Below are positions 7,894 to 16,219 of a stretch of 64,000 nt of DNA, piece by piece. Origin of the DNA: an uncultured Lacinutrix sp. GTDB lineage: Bacteria > Bacteroidota > Bacteroidia > Flavobacteriales > Flavobacteriaceae. Where the stretch lies: positions 62,001-126,000 of the forward strand of contig CAKZMU010000030.1 in assembly GCA_937129145.1 (NCBI GenBank), read 5' to 3'. Numbering within the stretch: position 1 is the stretch's first letter; each line of letters starts with the position of its first letter. The notes beneath the pieces are model-generated. The model was given only the letters and a program-made list of their open reading frames with translations, was not told the DNA's origin and did no database searches. A program made the position numbers and the translations under genes.

Positions 7894-9801
7894 ATGCTAA
7901 ATATTCATAAGCTTTCAATCTCATTTCAAGGTGAGTATTTATTTGAAGATATTTCCTTTAGACTAAAGGGCGGCGACCGAGTAGGTCTTATTGGAAAAAA
8001 TGGTGCAGGTAAATCTACATTATTAAAGATTTTATCCAACGAGATGGAATATGATTCTGGTCAAGTAGCTACCGAAAAGGAACTTAAAATTGGGTTTTTA
8101 AAACAAGATATTGATTTTGTTTACGGACGTACCATTTTGGAAGAAGCCTACGAAGCATTTTCAGAAATTAAAGAAATTGAAGCAAGTATTGAAGCCATAA
8201 ATACGCAGTTAGCCGAACGAACCGATTATGAAAGTGATGGATACCATCAATTAATGGTCGATTTAAATGATAAGCAACATCAATACGAAATTTTAGGAGG
8301 TTACAACTATCAAGGTGAAACCGAAAAAGTGCTGCAGGGTTTAGGGTTTAGGCGTGAAGATTTCGATAAGCTTACCGATACCTTTTCAGGTGGTTGGCGA
8401 ATGCGAATAGAACTTGCTAAGCTCCTTCTTCAGAATAATGATATTTTATTATTAGATGAGCCAACTAACCATTTGGATATTGAATCCATTATCTGGCTAG
8501 AATCTTTTCTAAAAAACTATTCAGGCGCTGTGGTTATTGTATCTCACGATAAAATGTTTTTAGATAATGTTACCAACAGGACTATTGAAATTTCTCTTGG
8601 CAGAATTTACGATTATCCAAAACCATATACAGAGTATTTAGTGTTGCGTGAAGAGTTGCGTGAGCAGCAATTGGCGTCTCAAAAAAATCAGCAAAAACAA
8701 ATAGAGCAAACCGAAAAACTTATTGAGAAGTTTAGGGCAAAAGCCTCTAAAGCATCAATGGCACAGTCTTTAATTAAAAAGCTTAATAAAATTGACCGTA
8801 TTGAGGTGGATGAAGACGATAATAGTGTGATGACGCTTAATTTTCCTGTGTCCGTAACACCTGGAAAGGTAGTTGTAGAAATGGAAGATATTGAAAAGCA
8901 TTACGGCGATTTACAAGTGCTTAAAGATGTGGATATGATGGTTGCTCGTGATAGTAAAATTGCATTTGTTGGGCAAAACGGTCAAGGTAAATCGACATTG
9001 GCAAAAATTATTGTGGGAGAAATCGAGTTTGGAGGCCATTTAAAACTGGGTCATAATGTACAAATTGCCTATTTCGCTCAAAATCAAGCAGAATATTTAG
9101 ATGGTAATAAAACCGTTTTAGATACCATGATTGATGCAGCCAATGAAACCAATAGGAGTAAAGTTCGTGATATTTTAGGAGCCTTTTTATTTAGAGGTGA
9201 TGAAGTAGATAAGTATGTAAAAGTATTGTCTGGAGGTGAACGAAATCGTTTGGCATTAGCAAAATTATTACTTCAGCCTTTGAATGTTTTGGTAATGGAT
9301 GAGCCAACCAACCACCTAGATATAAAATCAAAAAATGTTTTAAAAGAAGCACTCGATAGATTTCAAGGGACGTTGATTTTAGTGTCACACGACCGTGATT
9401 TTTTAAAGGGACTAACCAATAAGGTGTACGAATTTAAAAACCAGAAAATAAAAGAATATTTGGGCGACATTGATTACTTTTTAGAACAACGTAACCTAGA
9501 AAACTTACGTGAAGCCGAAAAGCGTGATGTTGTAAAAGAGCAAACAGATAAAACGGAAGCAAAACAATCTTACGAAGAGCAAAAAAAGCTAAAATCGCTT
9601 AATAACAGATTGAGTAAAATTGAATCTAAAATCAATCAGTTAGAAAAGGAAATAAAAGAAATAGATGTCGAATTACAATCTAATTATGATGCTACAGTCG
9701 CCGACCCAAATTTCTTTGATACTTACCAGAAAAAGAAAGACAATCTGCAAGAATTAATGAATAATTGGGAAGACATTCAGCTAGAAATAGAATCTTTTTA
9801 A
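7894..9801 (+). CDS. ABC-F family ATPase (ribosome-associated type)
   Basis: 635 residues with two ABC ATPase domains and no membrane segment. Domain 1 has Walker A GKNGAGKST (about 36-44), signature FSGGWRMR and Walker B LLLDEPTNHLD. Domain 2 has GQNGQGKST, LSGGERNR and VLVMDEPTNHLD. Between them is a charged linker helix pair (EQTEKLIEKFRAKASKAS), and a coiled-coil tail (about 545-635) ends the protein, as in Uup/YheS-like members. ABC-F proteins act on the ribosome E site, easing stalled translation or binding branched nucleic acids; the exact subgroup is unclear. Monocistronic with its own promoter. Confidence 0.9.
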   Translation: MLNIHKLSISFQGEYLFEDISFRLKGGDRVGLIGKNGAGKSTLLKILSNEMEYDSGQVATEKELKIGFLKQDIDFVYGRTILEEAYEAFSEIKEIEASIEAINTQLAERTDYESDGYHQLMVDLNDKQHQYEILGGYNYQGETEKVLQGLGFRREDFDKLTDTFSGGWRMRIELAKLLLQNNDILLLDEPTNHLDIESIIWLESFLKNYSGAVVIVSHDKMFLDNVTNRTIEISLGRIYDYPKPYTEYLVLREELREQQLASQKNQQKQIEQTEKLIEKFRAKASKASMAQSLIKKLNKIDRIEVDEDDNSVMTLNFPVSVTPGKVVVEMEDIEKHYGDLQVLKDVDMMVARDSKIAFVGQNGQGKSTLAKIIVGEIEFGGHLKLGHNVQIAYFAQNQAEYLDGNKTVLDTMIDAANETNRSKVRDILGAFLFRGDEVDKYVKVLSGGERNRLALAKLLLQPLNVLVMDEPTNHLDIKSKNVLKEALDRFQGTLILVSHDRDFLKGLTNKVYEFKNQKIKEYLGDIDYFLEQRNLENLREAEKRDVVKEQTDKTEAKQSYEEQKKLKSLNNRLSKIESKINQLEKEIKEIDVELQSNYDATVADPNFFDTYQKKKDNLQELMNNWEDIQLEIESF

Positions 9802-9872
9802 TGTAGTCTTGTTCTTACTCAATTACCGTTCATCGAATAAAATTGGTAGTTTATCTAGTTAAGTCTATATTC

Positions 9873-9906
9873 GTGGTAGATTAAGCCCTCAAATAAAATC
9901 TACTAC
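9873..9906 (+). promoter_or_regulatory. Hairpin abutting the start codon of the LRR gene
   Basis: GTGGTAGATT (9873-9882) pairs with AATCTACTAC (9897-9906) over 10 positions with one G-U pair, loop of 14 bases. The ATG follows at 9908. The structure would occlude the initiation region, suggesting translational control or a dyad-shaped operator. Confidence 0.4.
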
Positions 9907-9907
9907 T

Positions 9908-10810
9908 ATGAAAACCTTAAAACTAACGTTACTGTTATGTCTTGTCACTACATTAGGATTTGCTAATGTATCAACTAAAGAAAAAGAAGCTTTAATCGCT
10001 ATTTGCGATGCTACCAATGGTAACCATTGGACTGTTACTTGGGATACTAATACCCCAATAAACACATGGCATGGTGTAACCATTAAAGATGGTAAAGTTG
10101 TTGCTTTGGACTTGAGTTTCAATAATTTGGAAGGCGTTTTGCCAGCTCAAATAGGTGACCTTGAGAATTTACAAACGTTAAACCTATTTAGAAATAAAAT
10201 TTCAGGAGAAATTCCAGAATCTATAGGAAATCTTAAGCAATTAAAAACATTAAATATAGCTTTCAATACGCTTGAAGGTAACTTGCCTAACACTATTGGC
10301 GATTTAACATCTTTAGAGTCTTTAGAGCTATTTATGAATAAAATTGAAGGGTCAATACCTAATACTATTGGTAATTTAAACCACTTAAAAAAGATAGAGA
10401 TTTTTAGTAATAAACTTTCAGGTGATATTCCAGCTGAAATAGGTGCTCTAGTAAATCTTAAAGAGTTATCGTTAAGCAGTAACAATTTATCTGGAGGTAT
10501 TCCAAAAACGGTTAAAAACTTAGCTAATCTTGAAAAGTTGAGTTTGTATGATAATCAGTTATTTGGTGCCATTCCATCAAGCTTAGGTAATTTAGAAAAA
10601 TTAGAAGAAATTATGCTTTCAGATAACTTTCTATTTGGTAATGTACCAAGTAGCATTGCAAGTTTAGATAATTTAAAAATCTTAATGATTAACAATAATG
10701 ACCTACAAGGAGACTTTGCAAGTTTAGAGAAAAGTCTTCCAAATGGTGTGCAATTTGAATTCGTAAATATTGGAGAAAGAAAAAAAGCTGCATTAGCAGG
10801 AACCGATTAA
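9908..10810 (+). CDS. Secreted leucine-rich repeat protein
   Basis: 300 residues with a Sec signal peptide (MKTLKLTLLLCLVTTLGFANV). A cap segment (CDATNGNHWTVTWDTNTPINTWHGVTI) is followed by about eight LRRs of 24 residues of the plant-specific type, LxxLxxLxLxxNxLxGxIPxxIGNL. Such caps and repeats occur in flavobacterial surface and secreted proteins, where they are thought to bind protein or glycan partners. No T9SS C-terminal sorting domain is visible: the protein ends shortly after the last repeat (GERKKAALAGTD). Periplasmic or released location is therefore inferred. It stands alone, between a leader hairpin and a strong terminator. Confidence 0.85.
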   Translation: MKTLKLTLLLCLVTTLGFANVSTKEKEALIAICDATNGNHWTVTWDTNTPINTWHGVTIKDGKVVALDLSFNNLEGVLPAQIGDLENLQTLNLFRNKISGEIPESIGNLKQLKTLNIAFNTLEGNLPNTIGDLTSLESLELFMNKIEGSIPNTIGNLNHLKKIEIFSNKLSGDIPAEIGALVNLKELSLSSNNLSGGIPKTVKNLANLEKLSLYDNQLFGAIPSSLGNLEKLEEIMLSDNFLFGNVPSSIASLDNLKILMINNNDLQGDFASLEKSLPNGVQFEFVNIGERKKAALAGTD

Positions 10811-10841
10811 GTAATTTGTATTATAATTATTTTTTTGATGG

Positions 10842-10878
10842 AAAGACTATTTCGTAACAGAAGTAGTCTTTTTTTTTG
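10842..10878 (+). terminator. Intrinsic terminator after the LRR gene
   Basis: AAAGACTATTTC (10842-10853) and GAAGTAGTCTTT (10860-10871) form a 12-bp stem with one G-U pair and loop GTAACA, followed by a run of T to 10878. Confidence 0.9.
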
Positions 10879-10887
10879 TTTTTATAC

Positions 10888-10917
10888 TTGGTAAAATAGA
10901 AAAGGGTTGTATATTTG
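10888..10917 (+). promoter_or_regulatory. Promoter of the initiator tRNA gene
   Basis: TTG at 10888-10890, exactly 19 bases, then TATATTTG at 10910-10917, followed by C. This is a full match to the Bacteroidota housekeeping consensus. The transcript would carry a ~85-base leader before the tRNA, which includes a 7-bp hairpin (TACTCAA/TTGGGTA). Confidence 0.7.
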
Positions 10918-11007
10918 CAGTCCAAAATGATTTAGTCGGCATTATGAACCGAAAGCATGTACTCAACTTGATTGGGTATCGCTAAGAAAATTATTTTGAG
11001 TTAATAT

Positions 11008-11080
<73 letters not shown>

Positions 11081-11089
11081 CTAAATTAA

Positions 11090-11120
11090 AAGTCATAACT
11101 TAATTGTTGTGACTTTTTTT
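11090..11120 (+). terminator. Intrinsic terminator after tRNA-fMet
   Basis: AAGTCATAAC (11090-11099) pairs with GTTGTGACTT (11106-11115) over 10 bp with one G-U, loop TTAATT, then T7. Confidence 0.85.
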
Positions 11121-11175
11121 AATTTTAACCAAAAACTTTAAGGACTAGAGGTTTATGCTGAGCACAGTCGAAGTA

Positions 11176-11192
11176 AGTCCTGTTCACGCTAC
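11176..11192 (+). repeat. Partial copy of the tRNA 3' end (att-like)
   Basis: AGTCCTGTTCACGCTAC differs in one base from the T-arm/acceptor end of the initiator tRNA (11065-11081), 111 bp away in the same orientation. A weaker third copy (ATCCTGTCGCAGCTAC, 11349-11364) follows. 3' tRNA duplications are the usual scars of tRNA-targeted integration, but no integrase is visible here. Confidence 0.5.
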
Positions 11193-11485
11193 GAAGAAGC
11201 TCTTTGAGAAATCTAGGAGCTTTTATTTTGGAATCAATAGATGCTTGCATTAAATTGATGGAAAATAAAACTAATTATTGCGGAGCAATAGGAGTTTCTT
11301 TGTGAAAGTTCCTTCTAATACTGATTCCTTTTCCACGCAAAGGAATCAATCCTGTCGCAGCTACAAGGGGAGTTTCACAGAAATGTGAGTACTGTGAAAG
11401 TTTGTGAGATAACAATGTTCCTTCAGGCTCAACTTATACCATATGGTTTTGTGTTGGACCTGTATTAACAACATTTAATATTTCA

Positions 11486-13034
11486 ATGAGAAAGATAATA
11501 TTTAATATCGTAATAGTTATTGTAGTCTTAAGCTGTAATAGTAAAAACAATAGCAATCACCAAAAGGTTAAAGACATAAATAATGTAAAAAAAGGAAAAG
11601 TCTTAATTATTGGTAAAACAGATGATTTAAGGTCTTTTACATTTTAATGTATTAAACACGTCTTCGGCTTCACTTAAACATGGAAATCGCATAACTGACC
11701 AAAAGGTGATTGGTGACTCTATAGTCATGGAGATCGATTCTATTTTAGAACCGCAACTCTTACACTTGACTTCATATTCCAAAGATATCAATTATCGTGC
11801 TACATTTATGGCGAAACCAAATGATACGATAATTTTTGAAATTAAAAATAAGCGATTTAGCATTAAGGGAGAAAAAGCTGCTGAACATAACTTTTATTCA
11901 AGTTTACGAGATTCTACTCCAAGATATATACACAATCCTTATAAAGGCAGTCTAATAGAATATAAATCTAGAGTGGACTCTATTTACAGAAAAAAAGTAG
12001 ACTTTTTTAATAAATACGTAAGGAGGCATAATATCACATCAAAGTCATTTATTGATTTTGTAGAGTCTGGTTTGAAATATTCGCACATATATGAATTAAT
12101 AAGCCCCAGAACACAAAAAAATGGAGACTCTTTTTACTTGGCTGGCCCAGAGGAATTATTTACAATTATTCAAAAAGAGTATAGCAGTAAAGAACAGTTG
12201 TTTAATCTTAAAGACTATTTAGGAGACATTACAATAGATGATTTTAAGGATGAGAGCCATTTAAGTATAGGTTCTTTCAAACCTGCTTTATCAGTACTTA
12301 TAAGAAATTACTTTGCGACTTCAGATTATCCAAGTTATTCCATAGAAAAATTTTTGGCAGAAAAAGCTGTTATAGATAATAATTTTGATGAAAAAATCAA
12401 GGAGTACGCCATGGCTTCTCTCATTACTGTTTATCATTGGAGAGGCTTTGGGCACAGTAAAAAAAGTGTTTCTTTTTTTAAAAATGAAATTCACGAATAT
12501 AGTAAACAATATCCAGATTCAGAGTATACAAAGGAAATGGAAGTTATTTTTGAAGATTTGAATTCCTTTGAATTAGAGTTTCCTGAACCAGCATTAAACA
12601 CCAAATTACTCAGTAAACATGGTGATACTTTAACATTAGACGAAATTTTTAACCGTTCCAATAAAAGGATAAGGGTTATAGATTTTTGGGCAAGTTGGTG
12701 CATTCCTTGTATAAGTGAAACACAAAAGGCACAAGACTTTAGAGATAAACTATCAGTTGAAAATAACGTAGAATGGATTTATCTATCAATTGATGAAGAT
12801 GAAAAGAAGTGGTTAAAAAAATCAAAAGAACTTGAAATTTATCTTAATGTTCGTAACCAATATTTAGTTATTAATAGTAAAAAATCACCACTAACAAAAT
12901 ATCTAAAAGTTTATTGGATTCCAAGATATGTAATTCTAAATAAGCAAAACGAGATTGTTTTGAATAATTCACCACATCCTTCGGATAGTATTGTATTTAA
13001 GAGGATAATTGATGAAATTAATATAGAAAATTAG
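11486..13034 (+). pseudogene. TlpA-like thioredoxin lipoprotein gene with a frameshift
   Basis: Reading from ATG 11486 gives a lipoprotein signal (MRKIIFNIVIVIVVLSCNS, lipobox VLSC), then ...LIIGKTDDLRSFTF and a TAA at 11645-11647. Dropping one T from the TTTT at 11642-11645 joins this frame to the long downstream frame (...FTF-NVLNTSSASLK...GDSIVMEIDS), which runs to 13034. The repaired product is about 515 residues: an N-terminal beta-domain of the kind seen in Bacteroidota TlpA/DUF4369-like proteins, a helical middle, and a C-terminal thioredoxin domain. That domain carries DFWASWCIPC (CxxC) and a cis-Pro region (IPRYVI). Such proteins act in periplasmic thiol exchange. The single-T excess could be a real mutation or a homopolymer error. 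Confidence 0.75.
11706..13034 (+). CDS. Thioredoxin-domain remainder downstream of the frameshift
   Basis: The part of the frameshifted TlpA-like gene that stays open, 442 codons from a GTG. It lacks the lipoprotein signal, so if translated alone it would remain in the cytoplasm, where the CIPC thioredoxin motif (about residues 336-339) is unlikely to work as intended. The open frame actually extends upstream to 11631 without a good start, which again points to an interrupted gene rather than a separate one. Confidence 0.5.
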   Translation: MIGDSIVMEIDSILEPQLLHLTSYSKDINYRATFMAKPNDTIIFEIKNKRFSIKGEKAAEHNFYSSLRDSTPRYIHNPYKGSLIEYKSRVDSIYRKKVDFFNKYVRRHNITSKSFIDFVESGLKYSHIYELISPRTQKNGDSFYLAGPEELFTIIQKEYSSKEQLFNLKDYLGDITIDDFKDESHLSIGSFKPALSVLIRNYFATSDYPSYSIEKFLAEKAVIDNNFDEKIKEYAMASLITVYHWRGFGHSKKSVSFFKNEIHEYSKQYPDSEYTKEMEVIFEDLNSFELEFPEPALNTKLLSKHGDTLTLDEIFNRSNKRIRVIDFWASWCIPCISETQKAQDFRDKLSVENNVEWIYLSIDEDEKKWLKKSKELEIYLNVRNQYLVINSKKSPLTKYLKVYWIPRYVILNKQNEIVLNNSPHPSDSIVFKRIIDEINIEN

Positions 13035-13084
13035 TTATGGTAATGCCCCAAACTGGTGCTTTTTAAAATCAATCTATTTTTAAT

Positions 13085-13142
13085 GTTGAATCAAATTTTT
13101 CTAATTTTTTAATGAGCATTTGGTTCGGCATTTTTCTGTACG
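13085..13142. repeat. Direct repeat, copy A, flanking the amino-sugar cluster
   Basis: About 58 bp, centred on CTAATTTTTTAATGAGCATT, nearly identical to 21235-21292. On the minus strand both copies read as the same protein end, ..YRKxxNQMLIKxLEKFDS.., each with a stop soon after. They look like duplicated 3' ends of one unidentified gene. The rest of 13035-13260 shows nothing else. Confidence 0.65.
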
Positions 13143-13260
13143 CTTTAGAAAGAAACTCCTCGAGAAGAAATCAAGAGTTTATATGATTTTCATCAAAGTA
13201 TAGATTTCTAAAATTATCAATTTCTACTCAAATAAAATATCAAACTAATAGTGTTTTTTA

Positions 13261-14466
13261 TTAAAAATACCATCTTACAAACGCTTCCATAGCAGCATAT
13301 TTAGCCAATCCTAATTGATCGTATAATTGTGCGGTTTCTTGGTTTCTATCTTCTGCTCTCTGCCAAAACTCTCTACTGTCGCTGCCTTGAAAAACAACAC
13401 CATCTTTTTGGGACTGATGTTTAAAAATACCGTGTCTTTTTTCTAGTACTTGATCAGGGCTCATCGGTATAGCCATTTCAATTTCATCGATTCCCCATTC
13501 TTGCCAAGCACCTCTGTAAAGCCAAACCCAGCAATCATCCATGTATTTTTTAGTTTTGAGACACTTTACAGATTCGAAGACGACATCGAGACACAATTTG
13601 TGCGTACCATGTGGATCGGCCAAATCTCCAGCAGCATATATTTGATGTGGTTTTATTTTATCAATCAATTCCATAGTAAGTTTAATATCTTCTTCGCCTA
13701 TTGGATTTTTTTCAATAGTTCCAGTTTCGTAGAAAGGTAGTTCCATAAAATGAATTTGTTCATCTGGTAAACCTACAAAGTGGCTTGTAGCTTTTGCTTC
13801 CCCCTTTCTAATTAAACCTTTAATTTGCCTTACCTGTGGGATGTCAATTTCACTATCTTTTTTATTAGCCAAGAATTTTTTTGCCTTTTTATAAATATCT
13901 TCAGTTTCCTTGTTTTTAATATTAAAGCGGTCATTATAATCACAAACAAAACTTGCAAATTTTAACGCCTCGTCATCAGCGACTGCGATATTTCCTGAGG
14001 TTTGGTATGCTACATACACCTCATGACCTTGCTCTACCAAACGTTTAAAAGTACCACCCATGCTTATAATATCATCATCTGGATGTGGACTAAAAATAAG
14101 CACTCGTTTTTTAGCAGGTTCGGCACGCTCTGGTCGGCGGCTATCATCGGCATTTGGTTTGCCACCAGGCCAACCTGTAATTGTGTTTTGTAATTTGTTG
14201 AATATTTTTATGTTAATATCGTAAGCTGGACCAGAATCTGCTAATAAATCACTCATACCGTTTTCAATATAATCGGCGTCAGTAAGCATTAGTATAGGCT
14301 TGTTTAAATGTAGTGCTAACGCCAATACTGCTTTTCTTACTAGTTTGTCTGTCCATTCTACCTTTTCAACTAACCAAGGTGTATTGATTCTTGTTAGTTT
14401 TGAGCATGCGCCTTTATCTAAGACAAATGTTGCGTTTCTATGTTCTTGTAGATATGATGCTGGCAC
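13261..14466 (-). CDS. C-terminal PIG-L/LmbE fragment of NagB (after the TGA)
   Basis: 401 codons from a GTG in the same frame as the N-terminal fragment; 19 open codons separate the TGA from this GTG. It has the LmbE-type motifs SPHPDDDIISMGG (about 128-140) and DPHGTHKLC, and ends AMEAFVRWYF. It could be made separately only by re-initiation; no ribosome binding signal is evident. Confidence 0.55.
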   Translation of the reverse strand: MPASYLQEHRNATFVLDKGACSKLTRINTPWLVEKVEWTDKLVRKAVLALALHLNKPILMLTDADYIENGMSDLLADSGPAYDINIKIFNKLQNTITGWPGGKPNADDSRRPERAEPAKKRVLIFSPHPDDDIISMGGTFKRLVEQGHEVYVAYQTSGNIAVADDEALKFASFVCDYNDRFNIKNKETEDIYKKAKKFLANKKDSEIDIPQVRQIKGLIRKGEAKATSHFVGLPDEQIHFMELPFYETGTIEKNPIGEEDIKLTMELIDKIKPHQIYAAGDLADPHGTHKLCLDVVFESVKCLKTKKYMDDCWVWLYRGAWQEWGIDEIEMAIPMSPDQVLEKRHGIFKHQSQKDGVVFQGSDSREFWQRAEDRNQETAQLYDQLGLAKYAAMEAFVRWYF

Positions 14467-14523
14467 TTTGTTGGTAACCTCATCTTCTGCAGAAGCTTTA
14501 ATAATGCTAGATTTTCCTTCTCC

Positions 14524-15189
14524 TCAAGCCATTAAAATAACACGCTTAGCTTCCATTATTTTCTTAACACCCAAAGTAATTGCAGTTCTTGGTGTATTGT
14601 TTAAACCACCAAAATCTTTACTCGCAGCAACTCTAGTTATATGATCTAAAGCAACTAATCTGGTTTTAGAATTTTGAAGTGATCCCGATTCGTTAAAGCC
14701 AATATGTCCATTACCACCAATTCCCAAAATCTGCAAGTCTATGCCACCATAAGCCTCTATTTTTGCTTCATAAGCATCACAGTATTCAGCTATCGCTTCT
14801 TTTGGCAAAGTGCCATTAGGTATATGATAATTTTCTGGTAATATATCAACTTGGTCAAATAGCAGTTCTTTCATAAAACGAACATAACTATGCACCGAGT
14901 CGGGTTTCATTGGGTAGTATTCATCTAAATTAAATGAAATAACATTTTTGAAACTTAAGTTCTCTTCTTTATGGAGACGCACTAATTCGGCATACAGTCC
15001 TTTTGGTGAAGATCCAGTTGCTAAACCTAAGACACAAGGTTGTTTTTGAGATTGCTTAACACGAATGAGATCTGCAATTTCTTTAGCGATTTGTTTTGAA
15101 GCACTAACCGAGTCGTTAAAAATAACTGTATTAATGTTCTCGAATCGTTTTTCAAACCCTGTTGCTTTATCTACTGTGCTCTTAATCAT
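14524..15189 (-). CDS. N-terminal fragment of NagB (before the TGA)
   Basis: 221 residues holding nearly the whole deaminase active site but ending at ...KKIMEAKRVILMA, before the last strand and helices of the Rossmann-like fold. E. coli NagB is 266 residues, so this piece would be about 45 residues too short and probably unstable. Confidence 0.6.
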   Translation of the reverse strand: MIKSTVDKATGFEKRFENINTVIFNDSVSASKQIAKEIADLIRVKQSQKQPCVLGLATGSSPKGLYAELVRLHKEENLSFKNVISFNLDEYYPMKPDSVHSYVRFMKELLFDQVDILPENYHIPNGTLPKEAIAEYCDAYEAKIEAYGGIDLQILGIGGNGHIGFNESGSLQNSKTRLVALDHITRVAASKDFGGLNNTPRTAITLGVKKIMEAKRVILMA

Positions 15190-15202
15190 TTTTTTGAATT
15201 AT

Positions 15203-16198
15203 TTAATCGTTAATAACTTTAGTCTTTAATATTTGTTCCATTACCCAAGCTGTGTGCGCTGCTGTTTTACCTGTTGAGGGATGAATGGATTGATTTAATA
15301 ACTGTATTTTTATGTTTTGAACATGATATAATTGGATATTTTCAGGGTGTTCAATAAACATACTTTTGGTGTTGCCATTGCTTTTTAGGATGATTGGCTG
15401 TTCATGAAAAACCGAAAACTCTATGGAACCATCACTTCCGTATATTCGAACATTGTCCTCTCGTTTTTTAGAGCCAAAATTCCAACTGCCAGAACCTGTT
15501 ACACCCGAGTTGTGAAGCCAATTACCTGTAACGGCATCCATTGCAGTATATAAGCCTTGTTGATTTGTAGCAATACCATTTGCGTTTGAAATGTTGCCCA
15601 AAAGAAAGATGAACAAATCCAAACCGTGTGATGCCAAGTCATCAAAATAGCCAGCAGGTGCAATTTTTGCATCTGTGCGCCAATTATAAGTTTTAGCTAA
15701 GTCAATATTGTTAGCAGGTTTACTAAGATGCCATGTAATATGCCTTATCTTTCCTATTCTATTATCATCAATCCAAGTTTTAATTTGTTTAAACCTTGGT
15801 AATGAGCGCCTGTAATAAGCCACAAATAATGGCAGGTTTTTATCTTGAAATGCTTTATTTATATTAACACAAGCTTTATAGGTAGGTGCCATAGGTTTTT
15901 CTATACAACAAACTTTACCTGCATTGGCAACTTTTAGAGCATAGAACTCATGGGTGTCTGGTGGTGTTGCAATGTATATGGCATCAATATTTGAATCGTT
16001 AATTAAATCTTCCGAGTTATTGTAAAACTGAGGAATGTTATGCCTTTTAGCATAGTCTTTTCCTTTTTCAACATCTCTACGCATTACAGCAGTTACTTCA
16101 AAACCATCTGTTTTTTGGTAAGCAGGACCACTTTTTAGTTCAGTAACTTTACCACAACCAATAATTCCCCAACGATATGTTTTATTTTCTGTAATCAA
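15203..16198 (-). CDS. Gfo/Idh/MocA family oxidoreductase
   Basis: 331 residues. The N-terminal Rossmann fold begins YRWGIIGCGKVTELKSGPAY (GxGxxT-type NAD(P) motif). IYIATPPDTHEFYAL and the family motif CIEKPMAPT, with the conserved EKP lysine, follow at about 95-100. The C-terminal alpha/beta domain completes the usual length. Members oxidise or isomerise sugars, sugar acids or inositols with NAD(P). It lies between the symporter (22 bp) and nagB (14 bp), so it probably acts on the imported amino sugar or a derivative. The exact substrate is not visible. Confidence 0.88.
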   Translation of the reverse strand: MITENKTYRWGIIGCGKVTELKSGPAYQKTDGFEVTAVMRRDVEKGKDYAKRHNIPQFYNNSEDLINDSNIDAIYIATPPDTHEFYALKVANAGKVCCIEKPMAPTYKACVNINKAFQDKNLPLFVAYYRRSLPRFKQIKTWIDDNRIGKIRHITWHLSKPANNIDLAKTYNWRTDAKIAPAGYFDDLASHGLDLFIFLLGNISNANGIATNQQGLYTAMDAVTGNWLHNSGVTGSGSWNFGSKKREDNVRIYGSDGSIEFSVFHEQPIILKSNGNTKSMFIEHPENIQLYHVQNIKIQLLNQSIHPSTGKTAAHTAWVMEQILKTKVIND

Positions 16199-16219
16199 TT
16201 TTAAGATTTAAAACCTTTT

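Larger units (their letters stand above)
11081..11485. other. 405-bp non-coding stretch with hairpins and tRNA-end copies
   Basis: No supportable gene. After the tRNA terminator come a TGCTGAGCACAGTCGAAG element (about 11156-11173, a dispersed flavobacterial type) and the tRNA 3'-end copy. Next is an AAGCTC/GAGCTT hairpin with T tail (about 11206-11231), then a perfect 9-bp hairpin GATTCCTTT/AAAGGAATC (11323-11331, 11339-11347). The weaker tRNA-end copy and a perfect 8-bp hairpin TTTCACAG/CTGTGAAA (11373-11380, 11392-11399) end the series. The alternation of tRNA-end copy and hairpin suggests repeated duplication or insertion at this tRNA. Confidence 0.5.
13261..15189 (-). pseudogene. nagB: Glucosamine-6-phosphate deaminase/PIG-L fusion with in-frame TGA
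   Basis: A single 642-codon frame on the minus strand interrupted only by TGA at 14526-14524. The N-terminal 240 residues are NagB: GLATGSSP, FNLDEYYP and GIGGNGHIGFNE hold the catalytic Asp and His/Glu residues. The stop falls in ...VILMA-stop-GEGKS..., where relatives have VILMAWGE, so TGG has become TGA. The C-terminal 380 residues carry an LmbE/PIG-L deacetylase-like domain with HPDDD and DPHGTHK metal motifs. This fused form is normal for Bacteroidota and would convert GlcN-6-P to Fru-6-P plus ammonia, possibly with deacetylation. Last gene of the amino-sugar cluster, 14 bp after the oxidoreductase. Loss by mutation or a base-call error both fit. Confidence 0.85.

Noticed and set aside
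11706..13034. Independent cytoplasmic thioredoxin protein starting at GTG 11706
   Set aside because: The lipoprotein signal and beta-domain in the upstream frame join it after removal of a single T; an interrupted gene explains both parts better.
14500..14530. Alternative genetic code or selenocysteine at the nagB TGA
   Set aside because: TGA ends other genes in the window, the replaced residue is a conserved Trp rather than Cys, and no selenocysteine-insertion type hairpin directly downstream was evident.
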